DNA of 64,000 nt, from contig JAUMIR010000004.1 of the NCBI GenBank assembly GCA_030847615.1, forward strand, positions 99,462,001 to 99,526,000. The letters run 5' to 3'. Below the pieces are notes generated by a model. The model ran no database searches and was not told the DNA's origin. It saw only the letters and a program-made list of their open reading frames with translations. Origin of the DNA: Gambelia wislizenii. Its lineage: Eukaryota > Chordata > Lepidosauria > Squamata > Crotaphytidae. Position numbers and translations under genes: made by a program. Numbering within the stretch: the first letter of the stretch is position 1; each line of letters starts with the position of its first letter. Of the stretch, positions 1 through 9,070 are shown one piece after another.

Positions 1-144
1 AAAACCCATGTAATATTAAAAAAGCAAAGTATACACAGCACAGCTGATTAGAAGTACAGTAATCTTAAGAAGCCAAGGGAATAGCAATTCATAAGGCCAA
101 AAGCCTGCCAAAAACAAATGCTTTCACTTGACATCTAAGTGCAA

Positions 145-258
145 TTAAGGTAAATCACTTGCTCCCTGATGAGACTTCTCTGTACTGGTGGAAGATTGAG
201 TGGAACTACCTTGGGAGCCGCCCGTCTTAATCTGCTGTCTGGTCAAGAGCAGAGTGAC
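145..258 (-). CDS. Candidate terminal coding exon, unidentified gene
   Basis: Reading leftwards, a pyrimidine-rich acceptor (TTTTTTCTTTGAG) ends at 259 and an open frame of 37 codons runs from 258 to a TAA at 147-145. The peptide starts VTLLLTRQQIK and ends in a Ser/Thr/Gln-rich tail finishing SDLP. Its first residues resemble the last beta strand of a PDZ domain of the TAX1BP3 type, but that rests on a few residues and is only a hint. A second frame from the same acceptor stops at a TAA near 225, so frame choice is uncertain. Positions 144-1 would be 3' untranslated sequence; I see no AATAAA on the minus strand there. A strong donor (ATATG then GTAAGTGG) lies at 370/369, just upstream. Confidence 0.3.
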   Translation of the reverse strand, partial: VTLLLTRQQIKTGGSQGSSTQSSTSTEKSHQGASDLP

Positions 259-450
259 CTCAAAGAAAAAAGGACCATGTGTTTAAAACAGAGCAAACAA
301 TAAAGGATTCCAGAATAGAATGATAGCATACAAGGTTAAAATTAATCTTTAAAGAACAGCACCACTTACCATATCTGAAGTATTCTATGTGCCAAACATA
401 ACAAGCAGCAGTTCATCAGATAAGTGAATTATTGAATACTAATCCAGTGA

Positions 451-690
451 GTGCCAGTGTAGCATAGTGGTCTGAGCATTGGAATGTGATTCTGGAGGTG
501 AGGGTTCGAATCCCTGCTCAGCCATAGAAACCCACTGGGTGGCCCTGGGCATGTCCCACTCTCTCAGCCTCTGAGGAAAGCAAACGCAAACTCCCTCTGA
601 ACAAATTTTGCCAAGAAACCCCGTAATAGGTTTGCCCTAGGGTTGCCGTAAATTGGAAATGACTTGAAAGTAAACAACAACAACAACACA
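451..690 (+). repeat. Sauria-type SINE (tRNA head, Bov-B-like tail)
   Basis: Full-length tRNA-derived SINE. The head carries a box A-like TAGCATAGTGG and a box B GGTTCGAATCC at 503-513. The body continues through AGAAACCCACTGGGTG and CCTCTGAGGAAAG. The 3' part reads GTTGCCGTAAATTGGAAATG then GACTTGAAAG and ends in an (ACA)n tail, as in Bov-B-mobilised lizard SINEs. Transcription would be by RNA polymerase III from the internal boxes. This copy serves as the reference for the broken copies at 7.1 and 15.9 kb. Confidence 0.85.
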
Positions 691-1049
691 AATCTAGACT
701 CAAACAGGATGGATATACTGTGTAGCAAAATCTGATTTAAAAATACTTGTGAATATTGAAAGACAAGGTGGATATTAAGAAATTCCTGGAAGTTACAACA
801 TTCCTTCCATTCCCAAAGATCAAAAAATTCAAAATGGTATCATTTTCCAGTCATTTCTAAACAGCTTCTGTACTTTAAAATATACCGTGCTTTTGATTAC
901 ACCTTCCATAAAAAAAAGCATGACACTGAGCTGCTATTTTGAGGCTGTACTCCAATGTACTTCCACTTGAGGGTGAGTTGCTCATAAAACCCTATGGGAC
1001 AGTTCTGGTTAAACAGAGACAGGACTGATTTTTCATCTTTGATAGCGCT

Positions 1050-1258
1050 GTGTATGTGCCTTCGAGTTGCCTATCAACTTATGGTGACAATTTCATAGGG
1101 TTTTCTTACGCAAGAAATATTCAGGGGTGGTCTTGCCAGTTCCTACCTCTGAAATATAGTCTAGAGGACCTGGCATTTGTTGGCAGTCTTCCATCCCAGC
1201 ACTAATCAGAGCTGATCCTGCTTAGCTTCCAAGATCGGACAGGATCTAGTTGTTTTAG
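1050..1258 (-). repeat. 5S-rRNA-derived SINE (5S-Sauria type)
   Basis: Minus-strand copy. The left part (TGCCTTCGAGTTGCCTATCA) is the reverse complement of the Bov-B-like tail. The right part (about 1170-1252) matches the 5S rRNA-like head: the reverse complement of GATCTTGGAAGCTAAGCAGG and of the downstream TGGGA-containing region. It is more diverged than the copy at 5.6 kb; one segment reads AATCAGAGCTGATCCTG. Confidence 0.75.
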
Positions 1259-1810
1259 GTTATTTAGGCTACTTTGACAGACTTACACAGGTAAGTACAA
1301 ACTGGTGAATTTTTTTTGATAAAAACATGCTCATATTAATCTTAAAATATTAAAATATAAGCAATACATAGCATCTACTAATTTCATCATATGACATACT
1401 ATATACTTCAGTAAGTCATGATATGAATACATGATATTTATTCATGACATTCATTCTAGACTGAAATTTGCCAGTTCTTCTATTCCTCCCTGCTTCCTTC
1501 CTTATTTTGTAGTACATAATTTATCTCACAAGTAAAACATGAAGTATAATCTGGGACTTCCCATCTTCTGGTTCCCATCATGTTATTAACCTTATTTAAA
1601 TCTTGCTTCTGTTCATCTTTAACATTCTGATTACTTGTATTATAAAATGATAGTCCAAATGTTACTCTGCTAATAATCTTTTAAAATAGAAGCATATACT
1701 AACGGGGTGTTTAGTGCATATTACCACTCCAAAATTAATGGCTCAGACTGAAAGATGGAACTTTAAACATGGAAGCAACTGCAAACCTGAAGTGTATATA
1801 TGTATACATA

Positions 1811-2035
1811 TATGGTCAACCCCCGCAAATCTGCGGGGGATATGTTCCAAGACACTCCCCATTGGATAATATGGAACCCTATTATTTTCAATGAGATGGA
1901 TGCCAGAAGTTGACCATAGAATCGCACTGGAGGACTAGAAATGCCTCGAGAAAATGTATTGGGGGTGTGTATGGAAAAGTGAAACTATGGACACTGAATT
2001 CATGGATACAGGGGCTGACGTGTACCCCTAACCTT
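1811..2035. mobile_element. Tigger/pogo-like non-autonomous element, degraded
   Basis: Starts TGGTCAACCCCCGCAAATC, followed by GCGGGGGATATGTTCCAAGA, which is the usual opening of pogo/Tigger-type MITEs with a 'Gcggggg' terminal region. It ends near CATGGATACAGGGGCTGAC. The interior contains TCGCACTGGAGGACTAGAAA and a GGGGGTGTGT stretch. The two ends are too diverged for the termini or the TA target duplication to be fixed with confidence. Confidence 0.45.
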
Positions 2036-2442
2036 AGTAATGAAATATGACATGTCCCCTTACCAAAAATACAGTAATGAAAAGCACATGGGGGAACCAG
2101 ATTGTATCTTTCCAACACATTCATTTCAATGATTTATATTCCACTCACCATTTCAAGCTGAACTGCTGACCATTTTATTTCAATTATATTATAGTTAAGT
2201 AGCTTGCTGTATTGATGCTTTGGCTGGCCTATGCAACTGTGATGTTCAGGCCAAACTAGAACCATGAACTAGTCCATAGACATTCAAGTTCATGCAATTT
2301 TGGCTACTGCCTTTAACCCAAAGTTCAAATGTGGTCTTTATACCAGGTGTTTCACTAAATGAAAAGCTCAACAAAGCATCAAAAAGGACCCCCAAAAAAC
2401 CAACAAAACCAGAGAGCACCCAACAGAATCCACAAGAGAAAC

Positions 2443-2507
2443 TGGAGACACATCTCAAAGTGCTCAACAGATGGCTGCACTATCAAGCACTTTGAGATGT
2501 GTCTCCA
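2443..2507. repeat. Perfect 22-bp inverted repeat (hairpin)
   Basis: The arms 2443-2464 and 2486-2507 are exact reverse complements over 22 bases. The left arm begins TGGAGACACATC and ends AAGTGCT. The spacer is 21 bases. Pairing does not continue beyond the arms. RNA from either strand would fold into a pre-miRNA-sized hairpin, but no known miRNA seed is recognised. It sits between two Tigger-like elements, in sequence otherwise without recognised repeats. Confidence 0.8.
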
Positions 2508-2573
2508 GCAAAGCAGCAGCCTCTCTCCCATTATGAACGATCACTGTGTTGGAATTAAGACTACAGTTGTCCC

Positions 2574-2801
2574 TTCATATTCGCTGGGGTTTGGTTCCAG
2601 GACACCCCCCCCCCCCGTGGATACCAAAATCTGTAAATATTCAAATCCCATTATATGGAATGGCATAGCAAAATGGTGTCCCTTATATAAGATGGCAAAA
2701 TCAAGATTTGCTTTTTGGATTATTATTTTTTAAAGAGTATTTTCAAGCTGTGAATACTTAAATCAGTGGATACCAAATCCGTGGATACAGAGGGACAACT
2801 A
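2574..2801. mobile_element. Tigger-like MITE, family A
   Basis: Begins CAGTTGTCCCTTCATATTCG and ends GATACAGAGGGACAACTA, giving terminal inverted repeats of about 20 bp flanked by TA dinucleotides, the Tc1/mariner target. The interior reads GGTTTGGTTCCAGGAC, then a poly-C run, GTGGATACCAAAATCTG, GGCATAGCAAAATGGTG, and TTTTCAAGCTGTGAATACTT. It has no coding capacity. Sister copies lie at 20.1 kb and 54.0 kb. Confidence 0.8.
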
Positions 2802-2948
2802 TATGTTAGAATAGTTATTCATGTGTTTGCTGATGTCATAGTTATTTCCCTGGACAAAGTTTCCATTTACGACCATCCAAATCAGGTATCTTCAAAAGTA
2901 AGCTATAACCACTTATAACACAACCTGAAGGGCTGAAGAGTGGGGTAT

Positions 2949-2971
2949 AATTAATTAATTAATTAATTAAA
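2949..2971. repeat. (TTAA)n microsatellite
   Basis: About six tandem TTAA units. Confidence 0.9.
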
Positions 2972-3044
2972 TATCATTATGGATAGGAACTGAAACTTTC
3001 CTATGAGTCACCTACGAGCGTTGTGGGGTGGGATGGAGGCCACT

Positions 3045-3315
3045 GCTCCTCAATACGAATTCTGCCTTCCTTATGAAATTTTTCTTTGGTCCCCAAATTT
3101 CTGGCATTGCAACAACTTAAAACTTCAGTTGAGCATTTAGAAATAGAGTTTAGGTTTCCAAAGAAAATGGCCAGGCAAAGTGACCAAGGGAATGTAAACA
3201 CAGCACATATAAGTTCTAGATGTGAACTATTTCCAGTATCTCTTACAATGCTAGAAATTTGGGGACTGAAAGAAAATTTCACTGAGGGGGCAAAATTCTT
3301 ATTGGGGAGACAATG
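3045..3315. mobile_element. Palindromic MITE-like element, unclassified
   Basis: Two imperfect arms of roughly 75 bases face each other. The left arm (3045-3116) contains GGTCCCCAAATTTCTGGCAT and the right arm (3240-3315) contains its near reverse complement ATGCTAGAAATTTGGGGACT, with the flanking TCCTCAATA / TTATTGGGGAG also matching. About 120 bases lie between them. The arrangement is typical of a hairpin-type non-autonomous DNA transposon. Superfamily and target duplication are not resolved. Confidence 0.5.
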
Positions 3316-3621
3316 CCTTTATTTTGCCCCCCCCCTCCCTATAGCTACAACCTTGATTGCTGCCCCATATCCTTTTCACCTTCCTTGACCATGGTATCTC
3401 TTCTCCACCAGGATTATGTGTGGCTCCAGTAGTAACAACACAGGGCAGCACACAAGGCTAGGAGGTGCATTTAAGCAATCTATATTGCAACAATTCTACT
3501 GAATCATCTATAATGCCTTGTAAAATTTATGTCAGTTTTAATACACAATCTAGACCACATGCCCCCCTAACATAATAGAAGGGTCATGTGGCCTCTTTTT
3601 AATGTTTCAACAAAGCCATGC

Positions 3622-5007
3622 TTTATTGCATTTGTAAGGCAATGCCTTAAGATATTTTTCCTTTACAGTCAAGTCCCTCCATAAATGTTAGCAGAAAACT
3701 GTCGCCAAGAAATAGGTCAATCTTGTTTCTATCCTTTCCCCCCTTAGCTTTTCTTATAATTTGCATTTGTTCTTTCTGACTTTTTGCTTGATTCAACATC
3801 ACTTAAAAATGAATTGGGAAGGAAATGATATGAAGTAAAATGGCAATAAAGGTTGCCACTTGGCAGCTGTCATGGGGACACATGCGACAAGGGTTTGTGG
3901 CATCCATCCAATAACCTAATGCAGAGGTGGTCACACAGCAATTAACTTCAATTAACATCCTTTGTTGGCCATCTGAGCAATGAACCTAAGGATGGCACAC
4001 AATGGGCACAAATCGAGTACTAACCCACTATTTGATAAAGATATGGCACCAAGCATTAATTTGGTCACATGATGCTCAGGAGACAGAAAGTAAGCAAGAT
4101 TTTCCCTGTGCTAAATGTACAGAATCATTATAAAAATTAGTATAGTTACAAGCATTATTTGTGTAATCTTAACAAAGCCCATTTGATTATGGAGTAGAGA
4201 ACAAATTATAAAGCTACCTATTTTAATGCCATTGAAATAATATATGATTTTAAAAAGACTCCTATCTGATTTTGCAAATATTGTAAAGTCACGAAGAATG
4301 AAGCACTAGCAACAAACCTTTAACCAGCTGCATTGTGAGAGGGGAGGAACTCTATTTAACATTATAGGCGGAAGAATTCTTTCTGATGCCTACCAGAGGA
4401 AGCGCTCCAAAACAGCTCTAATTTCTGTGGCAGCCTTAAAACACAGAAAAGAGTGATGAACAAGAATTCAATTATGCAATGAGAAATAGCTTTAATTAGC
4501 CAGTTAATTGACTCCCTAGTTGCAATAAGTAATATTGCTTGTTTATACCAAGAAATAGCAACCCCTTCCAGCATTCTGCTTGTGAATCAGTGCTGTCTCT
4601 TAAGGCTTCCTTGGCAAATTTGCAAAAAAGGCGAGGTGTCCTCCAGACTAAAATTGCATGAATTCTGTTTTGCACATATGCAATAATTTTTTTAAAATGT
4701 AATGCAGTACTGATAGAAGTATTGAAAGCAAGCGTTACTATCCACAAAAATAAAAAAGTTACCAGATACTGAACACCAGGCAACAAACTAAGTTCTCGTC
4801 TTTGAGAAGGAAAATGCAATATAAAAAACAAAGACAAAAAATACAGCAAAGTCATTAAAAACACAGTGGAATACATAGTGAGAATGGGTTTCTTAAAGAA
4901 TCTCTGGTACAGGTATTAAAAATCTTTCCATCCACCGCAGGTCAAATGTCAAATCTTGCTGAAGATACTCTAGAAAGAATCTTTTTGGTACAGGATTTAG
5001 ACTGTGT
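3622..5007 (-). other. Candidate 3' untranslated region, unique sequence
   Basis: Follows the candidate stop codon at 5010-5008 on the minus strand. I find no interspersed repeat in this stretch. On the minus strand AATAAA at 3627-3622 is followed by GT-rich sequence (GGCTTTGTTG), so it could be a polyadenylation signal. The segment around 4280-4560 has homeobox-like TAATTA motifs and looks like the sort of sequence that is often conserved. A 126-codon hydrophobic minus-strand frame at 4876-4496 falls inside and is taken as chance. Confidence 0.3.
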
Positions 5008-5117
5008 CTAAGAAACATTTGGGTAATCCAGTACTATTCTATCAAAAGCAAGAAGTTTCCCAGAGGGCAGTGGGACTGGTGGAGATGGATCACAAGACAA
5101 AGCTGGAAAGACAGCAT
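5008..5117 (-). CDS. Candidate last coding exon, unidentified gene
   Basis: A strong acceptor (CTCCTTTTATTTTTGCTTAG) ends at 5118 and the exon starts at 5117. In the frame that joins without a stop to the exon at 5204-5273, it encodes AVFPALSCDPSPPVPLPSGK followed by LLAFDRIVLDYPNVS and a TAG at 5010-5008. A second frame is open for 27 codons, and a third ends at TGA 5092-5090. I do not recognise the protein. The intron before it is only 86 bp, with a canonical donor and a good pyrimidine tract, which is the main support for a real spliced transcript. Confidence 0.35.
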
Positions 5118-5203
5118 CTAAGCAAAAATAAAAGGAGCAAGTTTAAGCATTAATTTTGCACAGGGCAGAGTACATTTGCAAGAGCAAAATACTTTTATCT
5201 TAC

Positions 5204-5273
5204 CCAATGCTACCAATGGACAAATCAGCAGGTATAGCTGGCATACATAGCAAAGGTAAATACAAGTCCTGAT
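5204..5273 (-). CDS. Candidate penultimate coding exon, unidentified gene
   Basis: The exon lies between an acceptor (GTCTTTTAG, AG at 5275-5274) and the donor GG/GTAAGA (GT at 5203-5202). It is 70 bases long. Two frames are open. One gives a peptide ending LYLLICPLVALD and continues into the next exon's long frame. The other gives LPLLCMPAIPADLSIGSIG, which looks more protein-like but meets a TGA ten codons into the next exon. A one-base difference in the GGG at the donor would reconcile the more protein-like frame with the longer downstream frame, so a sequencing error cannot be excluded. The gene is not identified. Confidence 0.33.
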
Positions 5274-5610
5274 CTAAAAGACTCTATCTGGCATGCTTAG
5301 AAGTATGTGGCCAGGGACTCAGAAAGAAGAACAACTTGGTTTTGCATGAACAGGACAGAAGTGTAGCTTGACCTTGTAATATTAAACCGTTAGTGTTCAA
5401 CACTACAGTTCTCTCTCTACTCTCTGCTTGCCTTTTAAAAATCCAGAAAAGCCAAAGCACTTGAGTTGGCTAGTGCAGTCAGGGCTTCTTTACACATAAT
5501 GAGGCAACTGCTTCAGGCATATGCAAACAGGCAGTACAGCACAAAAGTCATTTGGCTGTTCTTTCTCAGCCCTTGGCCATTCTTTTCTGTTGGAGCAAAG
5601 TTTTGTCTGG

Positions 5611-5858
5611 GGCCTAAATACCCTAAAGGCATCAGATCCCATCTGATCTGGGAAGCTAAGCAGGGTCAATCCTGGTTAGTAACTGGATGGGAGACTGACA
5701 ACAGATACCAGGTGCTGTAGGCTATATTTCAGAGGAAGAAACTGGCAAAACCACCTCTGAGTATTCCTTGCCTAAGAAACCTCTATGAAATTCATGGGGT
5801 TGCCATAAATTGACAGGCGACTTGAAGGTATACGCGCGCGCACACACACACACACACA
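5611..5858 (+). repeat. 5S-rRNA-derived SINE with dinucleotide tail
   Basis: Best-preserved copy in the window. The head 5611-5723 matches 5S rRNA across CATCTGATCTGGGAAGCTAA, GCAGGGTC, GGATGGGAGAC and the closing GGTGCTGTAGGCT. The body (GAAACTGGCAAAACCACCTC) and tail (GGGGTTGCCATAAATTGACA, GACTTGAAGG) follow. It ends in (CG)n(CA)n at 5832-5858. The head supplies the 5S-type internal control region for RNA polymerase III. The tail would be recognised by a Bov-B-type reverse transcriptase. Confidence 0.85.
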
Positions 5859-7120
5859 GTTGTCTGTATCACACCTGTCATGATCGCCTAAATTGATTTT
5901 CTACCCACAGGTACAGCAGAAGCTACTAACCCATCACCAGCATCAAATTGATCCATTTGGCAGTGCAGTGAATGTCTTCATGTTGAAGGAGGGAGAGCCA
6001 TCATGTCTTTTTGTCTCATTCAGCAAAATGTCTTGGGTTGGCCCTGAATATAGAGCCTGTGTTATCCCTGCTTCTGATTTAATGAGCTAAACATTGTGGG
6101 AAGAGGTCTGAGGGCAAGTGTTGGGGGGGTGGGGGAATTGAACCACCCCAGTTAGGTCCCATTGTGACAAATATATCACACCAGACCTACTGCCAGGGTT
6201 TGGCTTATTTTTATTTTATTATTTGTAATTGGTAGCCACAAACTATAGTTTGCCATGGACTGCACAACCTCTGAGAGCCACCCCAGTTTGCAAACTGTGG
6301 TTTTGTATCTGCTAAATTTACAAGATCCAAATTACAATCTGACAAGGCATTAAGAGGGCTTTGAGTGAAACAGAATTCAGAACTGACAGACATAAATGTA
6401 AATTGTTTTTTTAACACCAGAGTAGGTTTAAGTCCCTTGCACAGTTTCCATGAGGATTTATAGCCTATGCTCTCCATTCCTATCTTCCCTGACAAAGGAG
6501 AAAAAAAGCAGTTCAGAGACTGAACATGCTAACAAAACATAACCCAGAACTGGAGATCAGGTGTTGTGTGTGCATTGAATCAAAGAATGAAAGATAAATA
6601 CGGCCTTAAGGTATGAGGAGGAGGGGTAGCAAACCACAGAAAACCACTGGGCCTACACGTACAGTGCTGCTCCATGAAACAAGGTATATGGGGGGAGAAA
6701 ATCTACATGGAGTCAAAGAAAGCAGCTGAGTCGAGAACTACAGATTTGACACTTGGTAGAACACCTTTTGGGACTTCACCTTTTCTCCAACTTTTACAAT
6801 GCCAGGGAAATAGACAAATTGCTCTTTTGATACATTGTACTGTATATTGAAAGTAGGAAGCAGGAGCCAGATCTGGCCACAAGGGGCACTACATTTATGC
6901 AAAGCGCACAAATAAATGATCATGCATAGTAGAGATAATATGGCCATGTGGTGAGGAATCAAATTGTCGGGTAGAGTTATAGCCTAAATGTGACACGTTA
7001 TAGCATCTCACTCAGCAAAAGAAAAAGGGCTTCACATCATATTATTTTATAAGCAACAAGCTATTGATCAACAGATACATACCAGGACATTTGAAATAAC
7101 TTGACAAAGAGTTCCAAGCT

Positions 7121-7121
<1 letters not shown>
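5859..7121. other. No gene recognised
   Basis: No interspersed repeat is recognised. Short inverted matches occur around 6235-6310 (ACAAACTATAGTTTG with AAACTGTGGTTT), possibly a worn MITE. The frames at 6211-6495 and 5893-6090 have no recognisable domain. Confidence 0.5.
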
Positions 7122-7156
<35 letters not shown>

Positions 7157-7266
7157 ACAGACCTTCAAGTCATGTCTAACTTATGGCGACGATAAGGAGA
7201 GTAGGGATTCGAACCCTGGTCTCCAAAGTCACAGTTCAGTACTCTAACCACTATGTCACACTGGCA
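7122..7266 (-). repeat. Sauria-type SINE, internally deleted, with (GCT)n tail
   Basis: Minus-strand copy. The (GCT)n run at 7125-7157 is the expanded 3' tail (CAG-type on the sense strand). Next comes the reverse complement of the tail (CTTCAAGTCATG, CTTATGGCGAC), then directly the reverse complement of the tRNA head with box B at about 7205-7215 (GGATTCGAACC). The end is CACACTGGCAC. About 90 bases of body present in the copy at 451 are missing. Confidence 0.75.
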
Positions 7267-8122
7267 CTATCTATTATCCAGTATTTTTGTACATTCACAG
7301 ATTATTATTTTTTAAATCATTCCCGTATTCACTGACCTTTCCATTCTACTACTGGATGTCTATTGAATATTTCCTCTCAGTAGGCCATGAACTCCGCTCT
7401 GCTCATGCTATTAAGACAGAAAAGGTATGAAGGCAGTTGTTAGTATCAACAGAGTTACAGACATGAATAAGGGTGGAGTGCACTCCAGTGTCTCAGGAAT
7501 AAAAAAAAAAAACGATGACAGGATTTAGCAGACTTACAGTACATTGTCTGTGTGGCTGTGAATTCTCATCAAACTCTTATCATGTAAAGCCCTGGGCTTC
7601 CGTCAGAAAGCTTCAACCTTGCAACAGCACTTGCTGATATCTTAATGAAAATTTCCTGAGGGAGCACAAATTTCCTGAGCCCCTCTCACAGATCAGTGTG
7701 TGGGTTATTTTTTTAACTGACAGCCATGATTTTTTATATGCTACACATGGTGCACACCTTTAGTGCAACTGAGGAAAAGAAATGATCCCATAGTCTGTCA
7801 TAAAAATTACTCAAGGCAAAGAAAATGTTCAAAGCCATACTTTATAGGCACACTGCACTACCCAGCTGTACGCCCCTTTGAAGAACCTGTTCAACCATGG
7901 CCTCATTTTGTATCTGGTTGATGGCACGACAAATGCTCTGCTGTTATAGGATAGCAAGGCTCACTTTTTTCCAGATTAATACCAGAGTCCTACATGCCAT
8001 GAGGTCAGGCTCTTGAGACTGATTATCTGAATGGAGTGACATGTCTCAAATACCTAGAAAAGATCAAGCATTAACAATCTGCCATTGTCTCCTATTCTCC
8101 AGTTCTATACCAAACCTGTTAA
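7267..8122. other. No gene recognised
   Basis: Unique sequence with a 12-base A run near 7500. A strong minus-strand donor (ACT/GTAAGT at about 7546) has a weak acceptor upstream. I do not call an exon. Confidence 0.5.
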
Positions 8123-8135
8123 TACTAGAGCAGTG

Positions 8136-8352
8136 TGAAGTCGAAGGCTTTCACGGCCGGCATCCATAGATTTTCCTTGGGTTTTTTCCGAGCTGTGAGG
8201 CCGTGTTCTGGAATAGTTTCTTTCTGATATTTTGCCTGCATCTGTGGCTGGCATCTTCTCTGAAGATGCCAGCCACAAATGCAGGCGAAATGTCAGAAAG
8301 AAACTATTCCAGAACATAACCTCACAGCCCAGAAAAAAACCCAAGGAAAATC
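8136..8352. mobile_element. Penelope-derived inverted-dimer palindrome, copy 1
   Basis: Two arms of about 105 bases meet head to head at about 8259. The left arm starts TGAAGTCGAAGGCTTTCACG and passes through GGCATCCATAGATTTTCC and CATCTGTGGCTGGCATCTTC. The right arm mirrors it. The element is flanked by a 13-bp duplication TACTAGAGCAGTG (8123-8135 and 8353-8365). Assignment to Penelope-like elements is by homology to the larger copy at 49.8 kb, which has a Penelope protein remnant between the same arms. The duplication includes the last bases of a hAT target site and the first five bases of that hAT element, so this insertion is the younger one. Confidence 0.75.
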
Positions 8353-8360
8353 TACTAGAG

Positions 8361-8593
8361 CAGTGGTTCTCAACCTGTAGGTCCCCAGATGTTGTTGCAC
8401 TACAGTTCCCAGGAGCCCTCTGAGGTTTCACCTTGACAGCCAGGTGGTCCTCCCAGTCATTAGTGAGGCTGTGGGTTCAATCCTACAGCCTCGCTAAAGA
8501 CTGGGAGGACCACCTGGCTGTCAAGGTGAGAACTCAGAGGGCCCCTGGGAACTGTAGTCCAACATCTGGGGACCCACAGATTGAGAACCACTG
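8361..8593. mobile_element. hAT-like palindromic MITE, copy 1
   Basis: Starts CAGTGGTTCTCAACCTG and ends GAGAACCACTG, with arms of about 115 bases that are nearly full reverse complements (CAGGTGGTCCTCCCAGT against ACTGGGAGGACCACCTG). The flanks TACTAGAG and CACTAGAG form an 8-bp target duplication with one mismatch, as expected for hAT. It has no coding capacity and would need a transposase in trans. A second copy is at 24.4 kb. Confidence 0.8.
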
Positions 8594-8601
8594 CACTAGA
8601 G

Positions 8602-9070
8602 CTTGAGAAATGACCTTTAAGAAAGGTCTAGTGAATAATGATATAATGATGCTCCAGCACCCAGCACATCATCCCACCACCACTCCATTACAGATGGTGT
8701 CAACATACCTATTTGACAGCCTCCTCACCTGGTCAGATATGGAAAATAACAATCCTATATGGACAAGACAGGTAGTTACACAGGTGTACGTTGGGAGGAA
8801 TAACAGTTTTTCTCCCAGTACCTTTTTAGGTCAGCACAAGGGAATACATGCAATTTACAGAAAGGGTGGTAAAATGTTTGGGACTAGTAACTTTGGTGGA
8901 TTAAACTACAAAATTGCTAGATGTCAGCCCTATCACAAACAATGTTGCAAACCACTAGTATGCAAACCTGTCTGTATGGCACTGCCTTTGTTCTGCTACT
9001 ATCGTATCATGTAGAATTTACATTAGAAAGTATCTAGAAGTCTTAGAATATGCATGCTGTTTTCCATGTA
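8602..9070. other. No gene recognised
   Basis: Unique sequence. A 134-codon plus-strand frame at 8610-9014 has no domain I recognise and low-complexity amino-acid use; taken as chance. Confidence 0.5.

Noticed and set aside
145..258. Assignment of the terminal exon to TAX1BP3 or another PDZ protein
   Set aside because: Only about eight residues are similar; the rest of the tail does not match what I know of that protein.
451..525. A functional tRNA gene
   Set aside because: Boxes A and B are present but no cloverleaf with a proper acceptor stem; followed by a SINE body and tail.
4496..4876. 126-codon hydrophobic minus-strand frame
   Set aside because: No recognisable family, lies in the proposed 3' untranslated region, and its hydrophobicity reflects T-rich sequence.
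5611..5723. A functional 5S rRNA gene
   Set aside because: Diverged at many positions and directly joined to a SINE body; the same head recurs at three other places in the window.
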